The translations under genes were made by a program, and so were the position numbers. Source: Ardenticatenales bacterium (GTDB taxonomy: Bacteria; Chloroflexota; Anaerolineae; Ardenticatenales; Ardenticatenaceae). Taken from it: DNA of 7,014 nucleotides. Below are positions 1 to 5,959 of the stretch, in pieces. Every line of letters begins with the position of its first letter. Position 1 is the stretch's first letter. The notes below the pieces were generated by a model that was not told where the DNA came from, made no database searches, and saw only the letters and a list, made by a program, of their open reading frames with translations. The stretch lies in the NCBI GenBank assembly GCA_013812995.1, contig JACCSL010000222.1, forward strand, positions 1 through 7,014, written 5' to 3'.

Positions 1-1746
1 CTGCTGCACTCTGCCCACGACGCAGAGCTGCGGGAGCGCTTCCGCCATGAGGCGACCGTGGCGATGCGCCTCTCGTCCTCGAATCAGCGGCTGGTGAAAG
101 TGTATGAGCTGGGCGAAGAGAACGGCCAGCCCTTTATCGTGATGGAACTGGTCGAGGGAGACAGTTTGGAGGATTTGATTCGCGCCCAGGCCCCGCTGCC
201 GCTCACCCATGCCTTGCATGTCCTGCGCGGAATTGCCGAAGGGGTTCAGGAACTACACCAACAGCGGCACATTCATCGCGACCTGAAGCCCAGTAATATC
301 CTGTTAGGGAATGGAAAAGGTATCAAGATCACCGATTTTGGGCTCGTCTATGAGCTAGCGAGCGAGCGGCGGACACAAGAAGGCAAATTCTGGGCCTCCT
401 TCGCCTATGCCGCGCCCGAACAACGAGAAAATGGAACCCTCGCAGCGGCCACGGACATCTATGCGCTGGGTGTGATTCTCTTCGAGCTTCTAACAAAGGA
501 GCACCTCCCGATGGGGAGCGAGACCGTTAGAAGCAGGTTGCTCCGCCTGGATGTCCCGCTAGGTGGGATTCACCTGGTTGAAGAGATGATACAAAGAGCA
601 TCAGAGAAGCGCCCACGGGACGCCAGTGCTCTCCTCCGCCACATCGATAGCTGCTTGAAGGCATCTCGCAATCAGAAGCACACCCAGCCGCATCCGGCGA
701 TGGGTGGCGCACCCGTTCTTGTCACTACTAGCTCCAGCCTCGCCTGGCAATCCACGTTGTTACGGTTTCGCGCAGCCATGATGGGGCTGCTACCGCAGTC
801 GAAGGCACCAGCCATTCAGTCAAACGAGCCGGTAGCCAGACAATACTCGCCCCGCGACACCTTCCTTCCAACTGTTATGGCACGAACCCAGACTGCCAAA
901 CAGCTCTTTATCCAGGGGCTTGGCGAGGGGGCGGAGGGGGCGGTGCTTGGGCTTATGAGTGGTACCCTCGGCGGTGTCATCGGGGGGCTGGCAGGCTGGA
1001 AAAGTTACTGGCTCATCCGAAGCATTGAAAATGGAGTTTTACGGATTTTCATCAGGGAGTTGGGGCAGGGCATCTTTAGCGATGCCCTGATCAAAGCCTT
1101 GTTGGATTTCGGAAGCTGGTGGTTAGGGGCGGCCATCGTAGGGGCGATTCTGGGGACCATTCTTGGTTTCGGGCTCGGTATTAGCCGAATGTCAAGGAGT
1201 CAACCCGCTAAAAAGGGGATGGGCAGAGCAGGACGGGCCATTTTTGGCTCTCTGAGTGGGGCAATCTGGGGCGCGATTTATGGGATAAGCTATAGAGGTC
1301 TTGCGCTCATTGCTGGCTCGGTGCTCGCTGTATTTTTCGGGGAAAGCTATCGAAGGCTATTGATAGGACCGACCTATACCTTCTTGCAGGAAGTCACCTT
1401 CTGGCTCCTCTGCGGAAGCATCGGCTTTGCCATCCTCGGGGCGCTTGATGGGGCGTTTGAGGGGGAACTCCTGCGGCGGCGCAGCAGTAAACTGCGCGAA
1501 CTCATTGCTGGCGTTCTGATTGGTAGCCTCATGCTGGGAACCGGCGGCATCGTGTTGAGAATGCTAAGTGAGGGGGCCACCATAGGCATTGCCGAGATTC
1601 TGGCATGGCTGACCCAGAATGGGATTCGTGCACAGATTGCCAGGGTAACCCATGAGGCGGCGGTGGGGGCGGTGGGGGGCGGATTGCTGAGTTTGAGGAG
1701 AAAGCCTGCACCCTCTAACTCATCTGAGCAAGGTCGTAACAAATAA
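1..1746 (+). CDS. Membrane-anchored eukaryotic-type Ser/Thr protein kinase (5' truncated by window edge)
   Basis: The frame is open from base 1, giving 581 residues, so the ATG at 58 is internal. The Gly-rich loop and ATP-binding Lys lie upstream, outside the window. Visible kinase landmarks are the helix-C segment FRHEA (Glu17), the catalytic loop HRDLKPSN (Asp94 at base 280), the DFG motif (Asp112), the APE motif (residues 138-140), the subdomain IX segment DIYALGVILFELL, and an Arg in KRPRD near the domain end. The kinase domain stops near residue 219. Residues 220-305 are a low-complexity linker. From about 310 to the end come glycine-rich hydrophobic stretches (about 310-335, 370-397, 411-450, 467-488, 501-522) separated by basic patches, which predicts a multi-pass membrane tail. 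All catalytic residues in view are intact, so it is probably active and phosphorylates Ser/Thr at the inner membrane face. The substrate is unknown. The segment before APE reads ASFAYA rather than the usual GTPxYM. The 3' half uses more A/T-ending and AGA/AGG codons than hemW. The stop overlaps the hemW start. Confidence 0.93.
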   Translation: MLHSAHDAELRERFRHEATVAMRLSSSNQRLVKVYELGEENGQPFIVMELVEGDSLEDLIRAQAPLPLTHALHVLRGIAEGVQELHQQRHIHRDLKPSNILLGNGKGIKITDFGLVYELASERRTQEGKFWASFAYAAPEQRENGTLAAATDIYALGVILFELLTKEHLPMGSETVRSRLLRLDVPLGGIHLVEEMIQRASEKRPRDASALLRHIDSCLKASRNQKHTQPHPAMGGAPVLVTTSSSLAWQSTLLRFRAAMMGLLPQSKAPAIQSNEPVARQYSPRDTFLPTVMARTQTAKQLFIQGLGEGAEGAVLGLMSGTLGGVIGGLAGWKSYWLIRSIENGVLRIFIRELGQGIFSDALIKALLDFGSWWLGAAIVGAILGTILGFGLGISRMSRSQPAKKGMGRAGRAIFGSLSGAIWGAIYGISYRGLALIAGSVLAVFFGESYRRLLIGPTYTFLQEVTFWLLCGSIGFAILGALDGAFEGELLRRRSSKLRELIAGVLIGSLMLGTGGIVLRMLSEGATIGIAEILAWLTQNGIRAQIARVTHEAAVGAVGGGLLSLRRKPAPSNSSEQGRNK

Positions 1747-2948
1747 TGAGTAATTTCCCTCTGGGTCTCTATCTTCACATTCCGTGGTGCCACACGCGCT
1801 GCATCTACTGCGACTTCAACACCTATATCGACGGCGAGGAGGCGCTGAAGCAGCGCTACCACGCGGCCCTGCTCCGCGAGATTCGCGAGGTAGGTGCGGC
1901 GCTAGCTCACCCCTCGCTTGATACGATCTTCTTTGGCGGGGGAACGCCCACCACGCTGCCCGCTGCCTGGCTCAATGAGATTGTCGAGACGGTGCGAGGC
2001 ACTTTTGCCCTGCGCCCGGACGCCGAAATCACCGTCGAGGCCAACCCCGGCACCCTCAACACAGAGTATCTGCGCGAGCTGCGTGCGGGGGGAATCAATC
2101 GCCTCTCGCTGGGCGTGCAGAGCTTTGACGATGCGGAACTGCGCTTCCTCAGCCGCCTGCACGATGCCGACACGGCGTGGCGGGCCGTGGGTTACGCACG
2201 GGAGGCAGGCTTCGACAACCTGAGTTTGGACCTCATCTTCAACCTTCCCCAACAGACGCTGGAGCAGTGGCAGCGCAACATCCAGGGGGCGATGGCGCTT
2301 CAACCCGACCATCTCTCACTCTACTCGCTTATCGTGGAGCCGGGCACGCCGCTGCATCGCCAGGTCGCGCGCGGCGAGGTGCCGGAGCCGAGCGATGACA
2401 TTGCCGCCGATATGTACAGCTACACCATCGACGTGCTTGGTGCGGCGGGCTATGCCCATTATGAGATCTCGAACTGGGCACGCACGCAGGGAGAGCCAGA
2501 GTGGCAGACACCGCGCCTTGCCGCGGCGCACAACCTGATCTACTGGCGCAACCAGCCCTTCCTCGGGCTGGGCGCGGGGGCGCATGGCACCCTCAACGGG
2601 GCGCGCTGGGCGAACGTGAAGCGGCCGCAGAGCTACATTGAGCGGGTGGAAACAGGGGAGGGGTTGGGCCTGGCGCGGGACGAAAAAACTGTCGAGACGA
2701 TTGACCGCGATGCGGAACGAATCGAACAGATGATGATGGGGCTGCGTCTAATCCGCGAGGGGGTCAGCGCCCGAGGCTTCGAGGAACGCTTCGGGGTCGC
2801 GCTGGCGGCACGCTACGAAGAGGCCATCGCGCGGGGTCTGGGGCGCGGTCTGCTGGAGTGGGCTAAGACACCGGATGACGCACTTTTGCGGCTAACCTAC
2901 GAGGGACGCTTCCTGGCGAATCAGGCAGTGGTGGAGTTTTTCGAGTAA
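1746..2948 (+). CDS. hemW: Radical SAM heme chaperone HemW (HemN-like, formerly annotated coproporphyrinogen III oxidase-like)
   Basis: This 400-residue protein is the usual length for HemW. It opens with YLHIPWCHTRCIYCDF, whose Cys15, Cys19 and Cys22 form the CX3CX2C motif that binds the radical SAM [4Fe-4S] cluster. The residue after CD is Phe24; true HemN has a fourth Cys there (CXC). This and the motifs GGGTP (64-68), VEANPGT (98-103), LGVQSF (122-127), HYEISNWA (238-245) and HNLIYWR (262-268) with GLGAGAHG identify HemW rather than HemN. Characterised HemW proteins bind heme and SAM and deliver heme to membrane respiratory proteins; they do not decarboxylate coproporphyrinogen. The ATG at 1746 shares its A with the upstream TAA. 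Only a weak AAGG lies 12 nt before it, so translation probably depends on ribosomes finishing the kinase gene. The C-terminal region (residues about 300-400) is the family's usual winged-helix-like tail. The stop codon abuts a heptamer array. Confidence 0.95.
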   Translation: MSNFPLGLYLHIPWCHTRCIYCDFNTYIDGEEALKQRYHAALLREIREVGAALAHPSLDTIFFGGGTPTTLPAAWLNEIVETVRGTFALRPDAEITVEANPGTLNTEYLRELRAGGINRLSLGVQSFDDAELRFLSRLHDADTAWRAVGYAREAGFDNLSLDLIFNLPQQTLEQWQRNIQGAMALQPDHLSLYSLIVEPGTPLHRQVARGEVPEPSDDIAADMYSYTIDVLGAAGYAHYEISNWARTQGEPEWQTPRLAAAHNLIYWRNQPFLGLGAGAHGTLNGARWANVKRPQSYIERVETGEGLGLARDEKTVETIDRDAERIEQMMMGLRLIREGVSARGFEERFGVALAARYEEAIARGLGRGLLEWAKTPDDALLRLTYEGRFLANQAVVEFFE

Positions 2949-2962
2949 AACGTAAAACGTAA
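2947..2962. repeat. Left heptamer array, 2 x AAAACGT
   Basis: Two perfect copies of AAAACGT (2947-2953 and 2954-2960) plus AA begin inside the hemW stop codon (2946-2948). The last 8 bases (AAACGTAA), or the last 15, are repeated exactly at the other side of the 175-bp palindromic element. They could therefore be a target-site duplication, though the tandem nature of the repeat makes its length ambiguous. Confidence 0.85.
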
Positions 2963-3137
2963 CTGGTTCTGATGGAATTTGTGGTATGGAAGAGGGGAAG
3001 CGTGCCATGCGAGCCCTCTCCCCGGCCTTCGGCCGCCCCTCTCCCGATTTCGGGAGAGGGGACATGGAACGAAACGACGTGGGGGAGAGGGCCGCCACGC
3101 AGAGCCATAACTCCACCACAAACTCTATCAGAACCAG
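2963..3137. mobile_element. 175-bp MITE-like palindromic element with 23-bp terminal inverted repeats
   Basis: The ends are 2963-2985 and 3115-3137, inverted copies of each other with 21 of 23 positions matching. The outer 11 bases (CTGGTTCTGAT / ATCAGAACCAG) are perfect. Complementarity stops exactly at the ends, where both flanks become the AAAACGT heptamer array: AAACGTAA precedes the left end and follows the right end, as a target-site duplication would. Inside is a second stem (3013-3023 with 3082-3092, 11 bp perfect) enclosing two hairpins. No convincing coding frame fits in it. Small size, terminal inverted repeats, flanking duplication and lack of coding capacity are what define non-autonomous miniature inverted-repeat elements. 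I cannot name a transposase family. An alternative is an intergenic structured repeat (REP/ERIC-like) that moves or acts as RNA. Confidence 0.7.
3013..3092. repeat. Nested stems built from four CCCTCTCCC / GGGAGAGGG copies
   Basis: CCCTCTCCC occurs at 3014-3022 and 3037-3045, and its reverse complement GGGAGAGGG at 3052-3060 and 3083-3091. The best-nested pairing is an 11-bp stem, 3013-3023 with 3082-3092, which encloses two hairpins. One is CGGCC-TTC-GGCCG (3023-3035, sharing base 3023 with the outer stem). The other is 3036-3047 paired with 3050-3061 (12-bp perfect arms around TT, so in practice a shorter stem with a 4-6 nt loop). Transcribed RNA would be very stable. No T-run follows, so it is not a standard intrinsic terminator, although it may still hinder transcription downstream of hemW. 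Confidence 0.75.
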
Positions 3138-3166
3138 AAACGTAAAACGTAAAACGTAAAACGTAA
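3138..3166. repeat. Right heptamer array, about four AAAACGT copies
   Basis: The array starts directly after the 175-bp element with AAACGT (one base short), followed by three full AAAACGT copies and AA. Together with the left array at 2947-2962 it appears to be one short tandem repeat interrupted by the element. The 7-bp period rules out coding triplet structure here. Similar short heptamer tandem repeats are known from cyanobacteria, but I infer no homology. Confidence 0.85.
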
Positions 3167-3184
3167 TTTCTTGCTTAGGCGTGT

Positions 3185-3203
3185 CGTTTACGGTTTACGT
3201 TTT
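3185..3203. repeat. Inverted heptamer copies able to pair with the right array
   Basis: The sequence CGTTTACGGTTTACGTTTT is nearly the reverse complement of the AAAACGT array. Bases 3187-3203 pair with 3144-3160 at 16 of 17 positions across a 26-nt loop, and a one-heptamer shift gives another register. This potential hairpin lies 35 nt before the first permease gene. It could be a weak terminator or pause, an mRNA structure in the ABC leader, or a DNA binding site. No canonical U-tract follows, and I see no strong promoter between here and 3238. Confidence 0.6.
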
Positions 3204-3237
3204 GGCCTCACATTTTTGAGACACGATTGTTACTCCA

Positions 3238-4029
3238 ATGCGCTTATTTTGGGAACTGAGCAAGCTGTCCTTCGCGCGGCAGTTGAACTACCGGGCGGCA
3301 ACCCTTGCCGGCCTGGTCACCAATTTGTTTTTTGGGCTGCTGCGGGCCGCCGTGCTGGAGGCGCTCTACGGTTCCAGGGAAGAAGTCGTTGGCATCTCGC
3401 TCCAGGCGGCGATTACCTACACGGGCGTTACGCAGGCGCTGATTGCCTTCACGATGATCTTCGGTTGGTACGAGGTCATGGACTCGGTCTACAGCGGGGA
3501 GGTGGCATCCGACCTCCTGAAACCGATGAATTATTTTACCTTCTGGCTGGCGCGGGACGTAGGGCGGGCCGTCGCCACCTTCCTGCTGCGCGGCCTGACT
3601 ATCATGGCCGCCTACGCGCTGATCTTTCCCATCATCGTCCCCCAGGGAGCCGAGCAGTGGCTTGCTCTGGTGGTCGCGCTGATTTTGGCCTTGCTCGTGA
3701 GCTTCGCCTGGCGCTTCCTGGTGAACCTGGCCGCTTTCTGGACCCCCAATGCTCTCGGCATCGGGCGCTTTGCCTTTATTCTCTCCTGGTTTTTGTCAGG
3801 CTTCCTGATGCCTCTGCGCTTCTTCCCCGACTGGTTCCAGGCGATCTGCTCTCTGACACCCTTCCCGCAGGTGGTCAACACCGTTGTCGAGGTGTACCTG
3901 GGGTTGTTGACCGGCGCTGACTTGCTTCGCGCCCTCGGGGTGCAACTCCTGTGGGCCATCGGTCTTATCCTGGCCAGCCAACTCGTGTTGCGCGCGGGCG
4001 TGCGGCGGTTGGTGATTCTTGGGGGCTAG
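3238..4029 (+). CDS. ABC-2 family exporter permease 1 (COG4587-like)
   Basis: This 263-residue protein is almost wholly hydrophobic, with about six membrane segments near residues 22-42, 57-77, 111-133, 140-165, 175-193 and 230-252. It begins with a short basic amphipathic N-terminus (FWELSKLSFARQLNYR), typical of this permease group. The motif GEVASDLLKP (87-96) in the cytoplasmic loop after segment 2 is a family hallmark and probably contacts the ATPase. No Shine-Dalgarno sequence precedes the ATG at 3238. I kept that start because the N-terminus matches family expectation and no better in-frame start is evident. It is the first gene of a three-gene operon and should pair with the second permease as a heterodimeric membrane channel. 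The nearest characterised relative I recall is the viologen exporter of Synechocystis, so a small-molecule efflux role is plausible but the substrate is unknown. Confidence 0.88.
   Translation: MRLFWELSKLSFARQLNYRAATLAGLVTNLFFGLLRAAVLEALYGSREEVVGISLQAAITYTGVTQALIAFTMIFGWYEVMDSVYSGEVASDLLKPMNYFTFWLARDVGRAVATFLLRGLTIMAAYALIFPIIVPQGAEQWLALVVALILALLVSFAWRFLVNLAAFWTPNALGIGRFAFILSWFLSGFLMPLRFFPDWFQAICSLTPFPQVVNTVVEVYLGLLTGADLLRALGVQLLWAIGLILASQLVLRAGVRRLVILGG
4021..4025 (+). promoter_or_regulatory. Ribosome binding site for permease 2
   Basis: GGGGG lies 5 nt before the ATG at 4031 and inside the last codons of the preceding gene. It favours ATG 4031 over the in-frame TTG at 4019, which would start before this site and overlap the upstream gene. 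Confidence 0.5.
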
Positions 4030-4030
4030 C

Positions 4031-4840
4031 ATGGCAAAGCATCTGCGGCTCTACCTGCGCCTGATTGGGGTGCAGCTTCGTGGGCAGCTTCAGTATCGAA
4101 CCGCCTTTCTGATGGACGCTCTGGCAACGGCTGTCCTGACGATGGTGGGCTTCGGCTCGCTGGCAATGATCTTTCAGCGCTTCGAGAACCTGGGTGGCTG
4201 GTCCCTGGGCGAGGTTGCCTTTCTGTTCGGGATGGTCGAATTTTCCTTCGGGACGATGGATATGCTCTTCAGCGGCTTTGACCCGCAGCACTTTGGTCAA
4301 CAGGTGCGGCGGGGGAGCTTAGACCAGCTGCTGCTGCGACCATTGCCTATCACGCTTCAGGTGCTTGGCTCCAAATTTGTCCTGCGGCGTGTGGGGCGCA
4401 TTGTGCAGGGGGCGCTGATTTTACTGCTTGGTATTCTGGCAAGCGATGTGGGCTGGAGCGTCGGCAAGCTGCTCTACCTGCCCATTGTCCTCATGAGCCT
4501 TGTCAGCTTTTTTGGTGGCCTCTTCGTCCTGGGGGCAACGCTCACCTTCTGGACCGTGGAAAGCGTCGAGGTGACGAATATTTTTACCTATGGGGGCAGT
4601 GAGATGATGTCCTATCCGATGCACATCTACGACGAGTGGATACGTCGCTTTTTCACCTTCGTTATCCCAGCGATTTTCCTGAACTATTACCCGGCCCTGT
4701 ACTTTCTGGACAAGCCAGACCCCTTCGACCTGCCGCCCAGCACCTCCTTTCTGGCTCCGCTGGTAGGCTTCGGAACGCTCGTCCTCGCGCTGAAAGTCTG
4801 GGATGTTGGCCTCCGCCACTACCAGAGCACAGGGTCCTGA
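4031..4840 (+). CDS. ABC-2 family exporter permease 2 (COG3694-like)
   Basis: This 269-residue protein has about six membrane segments (roughly 27-48, 57-80, 121-138, 148-174, 206-226 and 239-257). Family marks are VRRGSLDQLLLRPLP (92-106) in the cytoplasmic loop, WIRRFFTFVIP (203-213) followed by NYYPALYFL, and the C-terminal RHYQSTGS ending. It starts one base after the stop of permease 1, so the two are translated together and presumably form the transmembrane half of one exporter. A TTG at 4019 would add four residues but lies upstream of the best ribosome binding site, so ATG 4031 is preferred. The two permeases differ in sequence but share a layout and the glycine/proline loop motif, as expected of an ancient duplication. 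The substrate cannot be read from the sequence. Confidence 0.88.
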   Translation: MAKHLRLYLRLIGVQLRGQLQYRTAFLMDALATAVLTMVGFGSLAMIFQRFENLGGWSLGEVAFLFGMVEFSFGTMDMLFSGFDPQHFGQQVRRGSLDQLLLRPLPITLQVLGSKFVLRRVGRIVQGALILLLGILASDVGWSVGKLLYLPIVLMSLVSFFGGLFVLGATLTFWTVESVEVTNIFTYGGSEMMSYPMHIYDEWIRRFFTFVIPAIFLNYYPALYFLDKPDPFDLPPSTSFLAPLVGFGTLVLALKVWDVGLRHYQSTGS

Positions 4841-4844
4841 GCAG

Positions 4845-5840
4845 ATGTCATCCATCATTACCGTCTCTGGTTTACATAAGCATTTCTCTGTCCCCAAACG
4901 GCGCGCGGGGCTCTGGGGAACCTTGAAAGCCCTGGCGCGCCCTGAGATGACGGTGGTCCGCGCCGTGGATGGAATCAGCTTCACGATTCAGCCGGGCGAA
5001 CTCGTGGGCTATCTTGGGCCGAACGGGGCGGGCAAATCAACCACCTTGAAGATGCTGACAGGGCTGCTGGTTCCCTCAGAGGGTGAGGTGTGGGTGAATG
5101 GACAGGTTCCCTGGCGGGAGCGCGAGCGCTATGTGGCATCCATCGGAGCGGTGTTCGGGCAGCGCACCACGCTCTGGTGGGACCTGCCGGTAGTCGAGTC
5201 CCTGGAGCTACTTCAGCATATCTATGACATTCCCGCCGCTCGCTTCCGCGATAACCTTGCCCAGTTCCGCGCCCTGCTTGACATGGATTCGTTTCTGGAT
5301 ACCCCGGTTCGCTCGCTTTCCCTGGGGCAGCGCATGCGCGCCGACCTCTGCGCTGCGCTGCTGCACGATCCCGTGCTCCTCTTTCTGGACGAGCCCACCA
5401 TCGGGCTGGACGTGGTGGCGAAGGAGCGCATCCGGCAGTTTATCCAGCATGTGAACAGCGAGCATGGCACAACGGTTCTTCTGACAACGCACGATCTCTC
5501 AGATGTCGAGAAGCTCTGTAACCGGGTGATGATTATCGACCAGGGGCGCTTGCTCTTCGGTGGGGGACTCCCCCATCTCATGGAGCGTTTTGGGGGCAAT
5601 CGCGAGCTGGTCGTTGACTTTGCTGAGGAATACCCTGCTGTTGACGTAGAGGGTGCAGCGGTGGTGGCGCGGGACGGGCTGCGCGTCACCTACCAGTTCG
5701 CGCGGCAAGAGATCACGGCCTCGGCGCTGATTGGTCGCCTGAGCGCCCGCTATCGTATCCAGGACCTCGCGGTGCGCGAGCCGGAAATCGAGGCGACCAT
5801 CCGGCGCATCTACGAGGAAAAGCTCTTGGAAAGCCCCTGA
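4845..5840 (+). CDS. ABC exporter ATP-binding protein (COG4586-like)
   Basis: This 331-residue ATPase powers the two permeases encoded just upstream. All nucleotide-binding motifs are present: Walker A GPNGAGKST (58-66), a Q-loop in FGQRTTLWWDLP, the signature LSLGQ (158-162), Walker B LLFLDEP (Asp182, catalytic Glu183), the D-loop IGLD and switch His216 in LLTTHDLSD. LSLGQRMRADL with DEPTIGLDV and the WWDLP segment are typical of the COG4586 subgroup rather than general ABC-2 ATPases. An extra 20-30 residue basic stretch before the core (about 15-40, with PKRRAGLWG) is also typical. Residues from about 255 form a C-terminal domain, RELVVDF onward, of the kind that dimerises or regulates. ATG 4845 is 4 nt after the permease 2 stop and gives the family-like N-terminus; a TTG at 4803 in the same frame would overlap the upstream gene by 38 nt. 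No clear terminator follows. Confidence 0.94.
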   Translation: MSSIITVSGLHKHFSVPKRRAGLWGTLKALARPEMTVVRAVDGISFTIQPGELVGYLGPNGAGKSTTLKMLTGLLVPSEGEVWVNGQVPWRERERYVASIGAVFGQRTTLWWDLPVVESLELLQHIYDIPAARFRDNLAQFRALLDMDSFLDTPVRSLSLGQRMRADLCAALLHDPVLLFLDEPTIGLDVVAKERIRQFIQHVNSEHGTTVLLTTHDLSDVEKLCNRVMIIDQGRLLFGGGLPHLMERFGGNRELVVDFAEEYPAVDVEGAAVVARDGLRVTYQFARQEITASALIGRLSARYRIQDLAVREPEIEATIRRIYEEKLLESP

Positions 5841-5880
5841 TCTATCCAAAATTTCGATACTACCCATAGCAACTATCGCC

Positions 5881-5909
5881 TTGAAAAAGCAGTGGCTCTC
5901 CTGTATCCT
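5881..5909 (+). promoter_or_regulatory. Putative sigma70-type promoter for the aconitase gene
   Basis: TTGAAA (5881-5886) matches the -35 consensus at 5 of 6 positions. It is followed after exactly 17 bases by TATCCT (5904-5909), 4 of 6 against the -10 consensus. Transcription would begin near 5916, giving a leader of about 45 nt before the ATG. It sits in the only gap between the ABC operon and the aconitase gene, so an independent promoter is expected there. Confidence 0.5.
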
Positions 5910-5927
5910 GTCGAAAGCTAGAGCCAC
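5892..5927. promoter_or_regulatory. Dyad GTGGCTCT-N20-AGAGCCAC around the -10 box
   Basis: The arms 5892-5899 and 5920-5927 are perfect 8-bp inverted repeats. The left arm is in the promoter spacer and the right arm just after the likely start site, so a regulator bound to both would cover the -10 region. It could instead be an RNA hairpin ending the upstream operon, but the loop is long (20 nt) and no T-run follows. Confidence 0.35.
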
Positions 5928-5947
5928 GTTTCAAATCCACCAGTCAC

Positions 5948-5953
5948 GAGGGG
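5948..5953 (+). promoter_or_regulatory. Ribosome binding site of the aconitase gene
   Basis: GAGGGG ends 6 nt before the ATG at 5960. It is the strongest Shine-Dalgarno-like site in the window and fixes the aconitase start. Confidence 0.7.
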
Positions 5954-5959
5954 AAAGAT

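Noticed and set aside
1374..1862. Open frame of 162 codons on the - strand across the kinase/hemW junction
   Set aside because: It is antisense to two well-supported genes, with Pro/Ser/Arg-rich sequence and no motif.
2863..3121. Short - strand frames covering the palindromic element
   Set aside because: Their sequence simply reflects the inverted repeats, overlaps the hemW end, and gives no protein signature; three overlapping frames are equally open.
2963..3137. tRNA or similar cloverleaf RNA gene
   Set aside because: The fold resembles a cloverleaf in outline, but it is 175 nt long, lacks a CCA-proximal acceptor, T-loop consensus and anticodon arm, and its ends behave like terminal inverted repeats.
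3138..3166. CRISPR-like array
   Set aside because: The units are 7 bp with no spacers, so it is a simple tandem repeat.
3172..3200. Promoter for the ABC operon (TTGCTT, 17 bases, TTTACG)
   Set aside because: The -10 candidate matches only 3 of 6 consensus positions and falls inside the inverted heptamers, so the match is no better than chance.
3171..3920. Open frame of 249 codons on the + strand overlapping permease 1
   Set aside because: It is Arg/Gly/His-rich with no recognisable domain, in a different frame from the family-matching permease beginning at 3238.
4803..4844. Earlier TTG start for the ABC ATPase
   Set aside because: It would add 14 residues that overlap the permease 2 coding end and have no family match; ATG 4845 gives the normal N-terminus and operon spacing.
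5841..5880. Intrinsic terminator after the ABC operon
   Set aside because: I found no GC-rich stem followed by a T-run in this stretch; termination may lie elsewhere or be factor-dependent.
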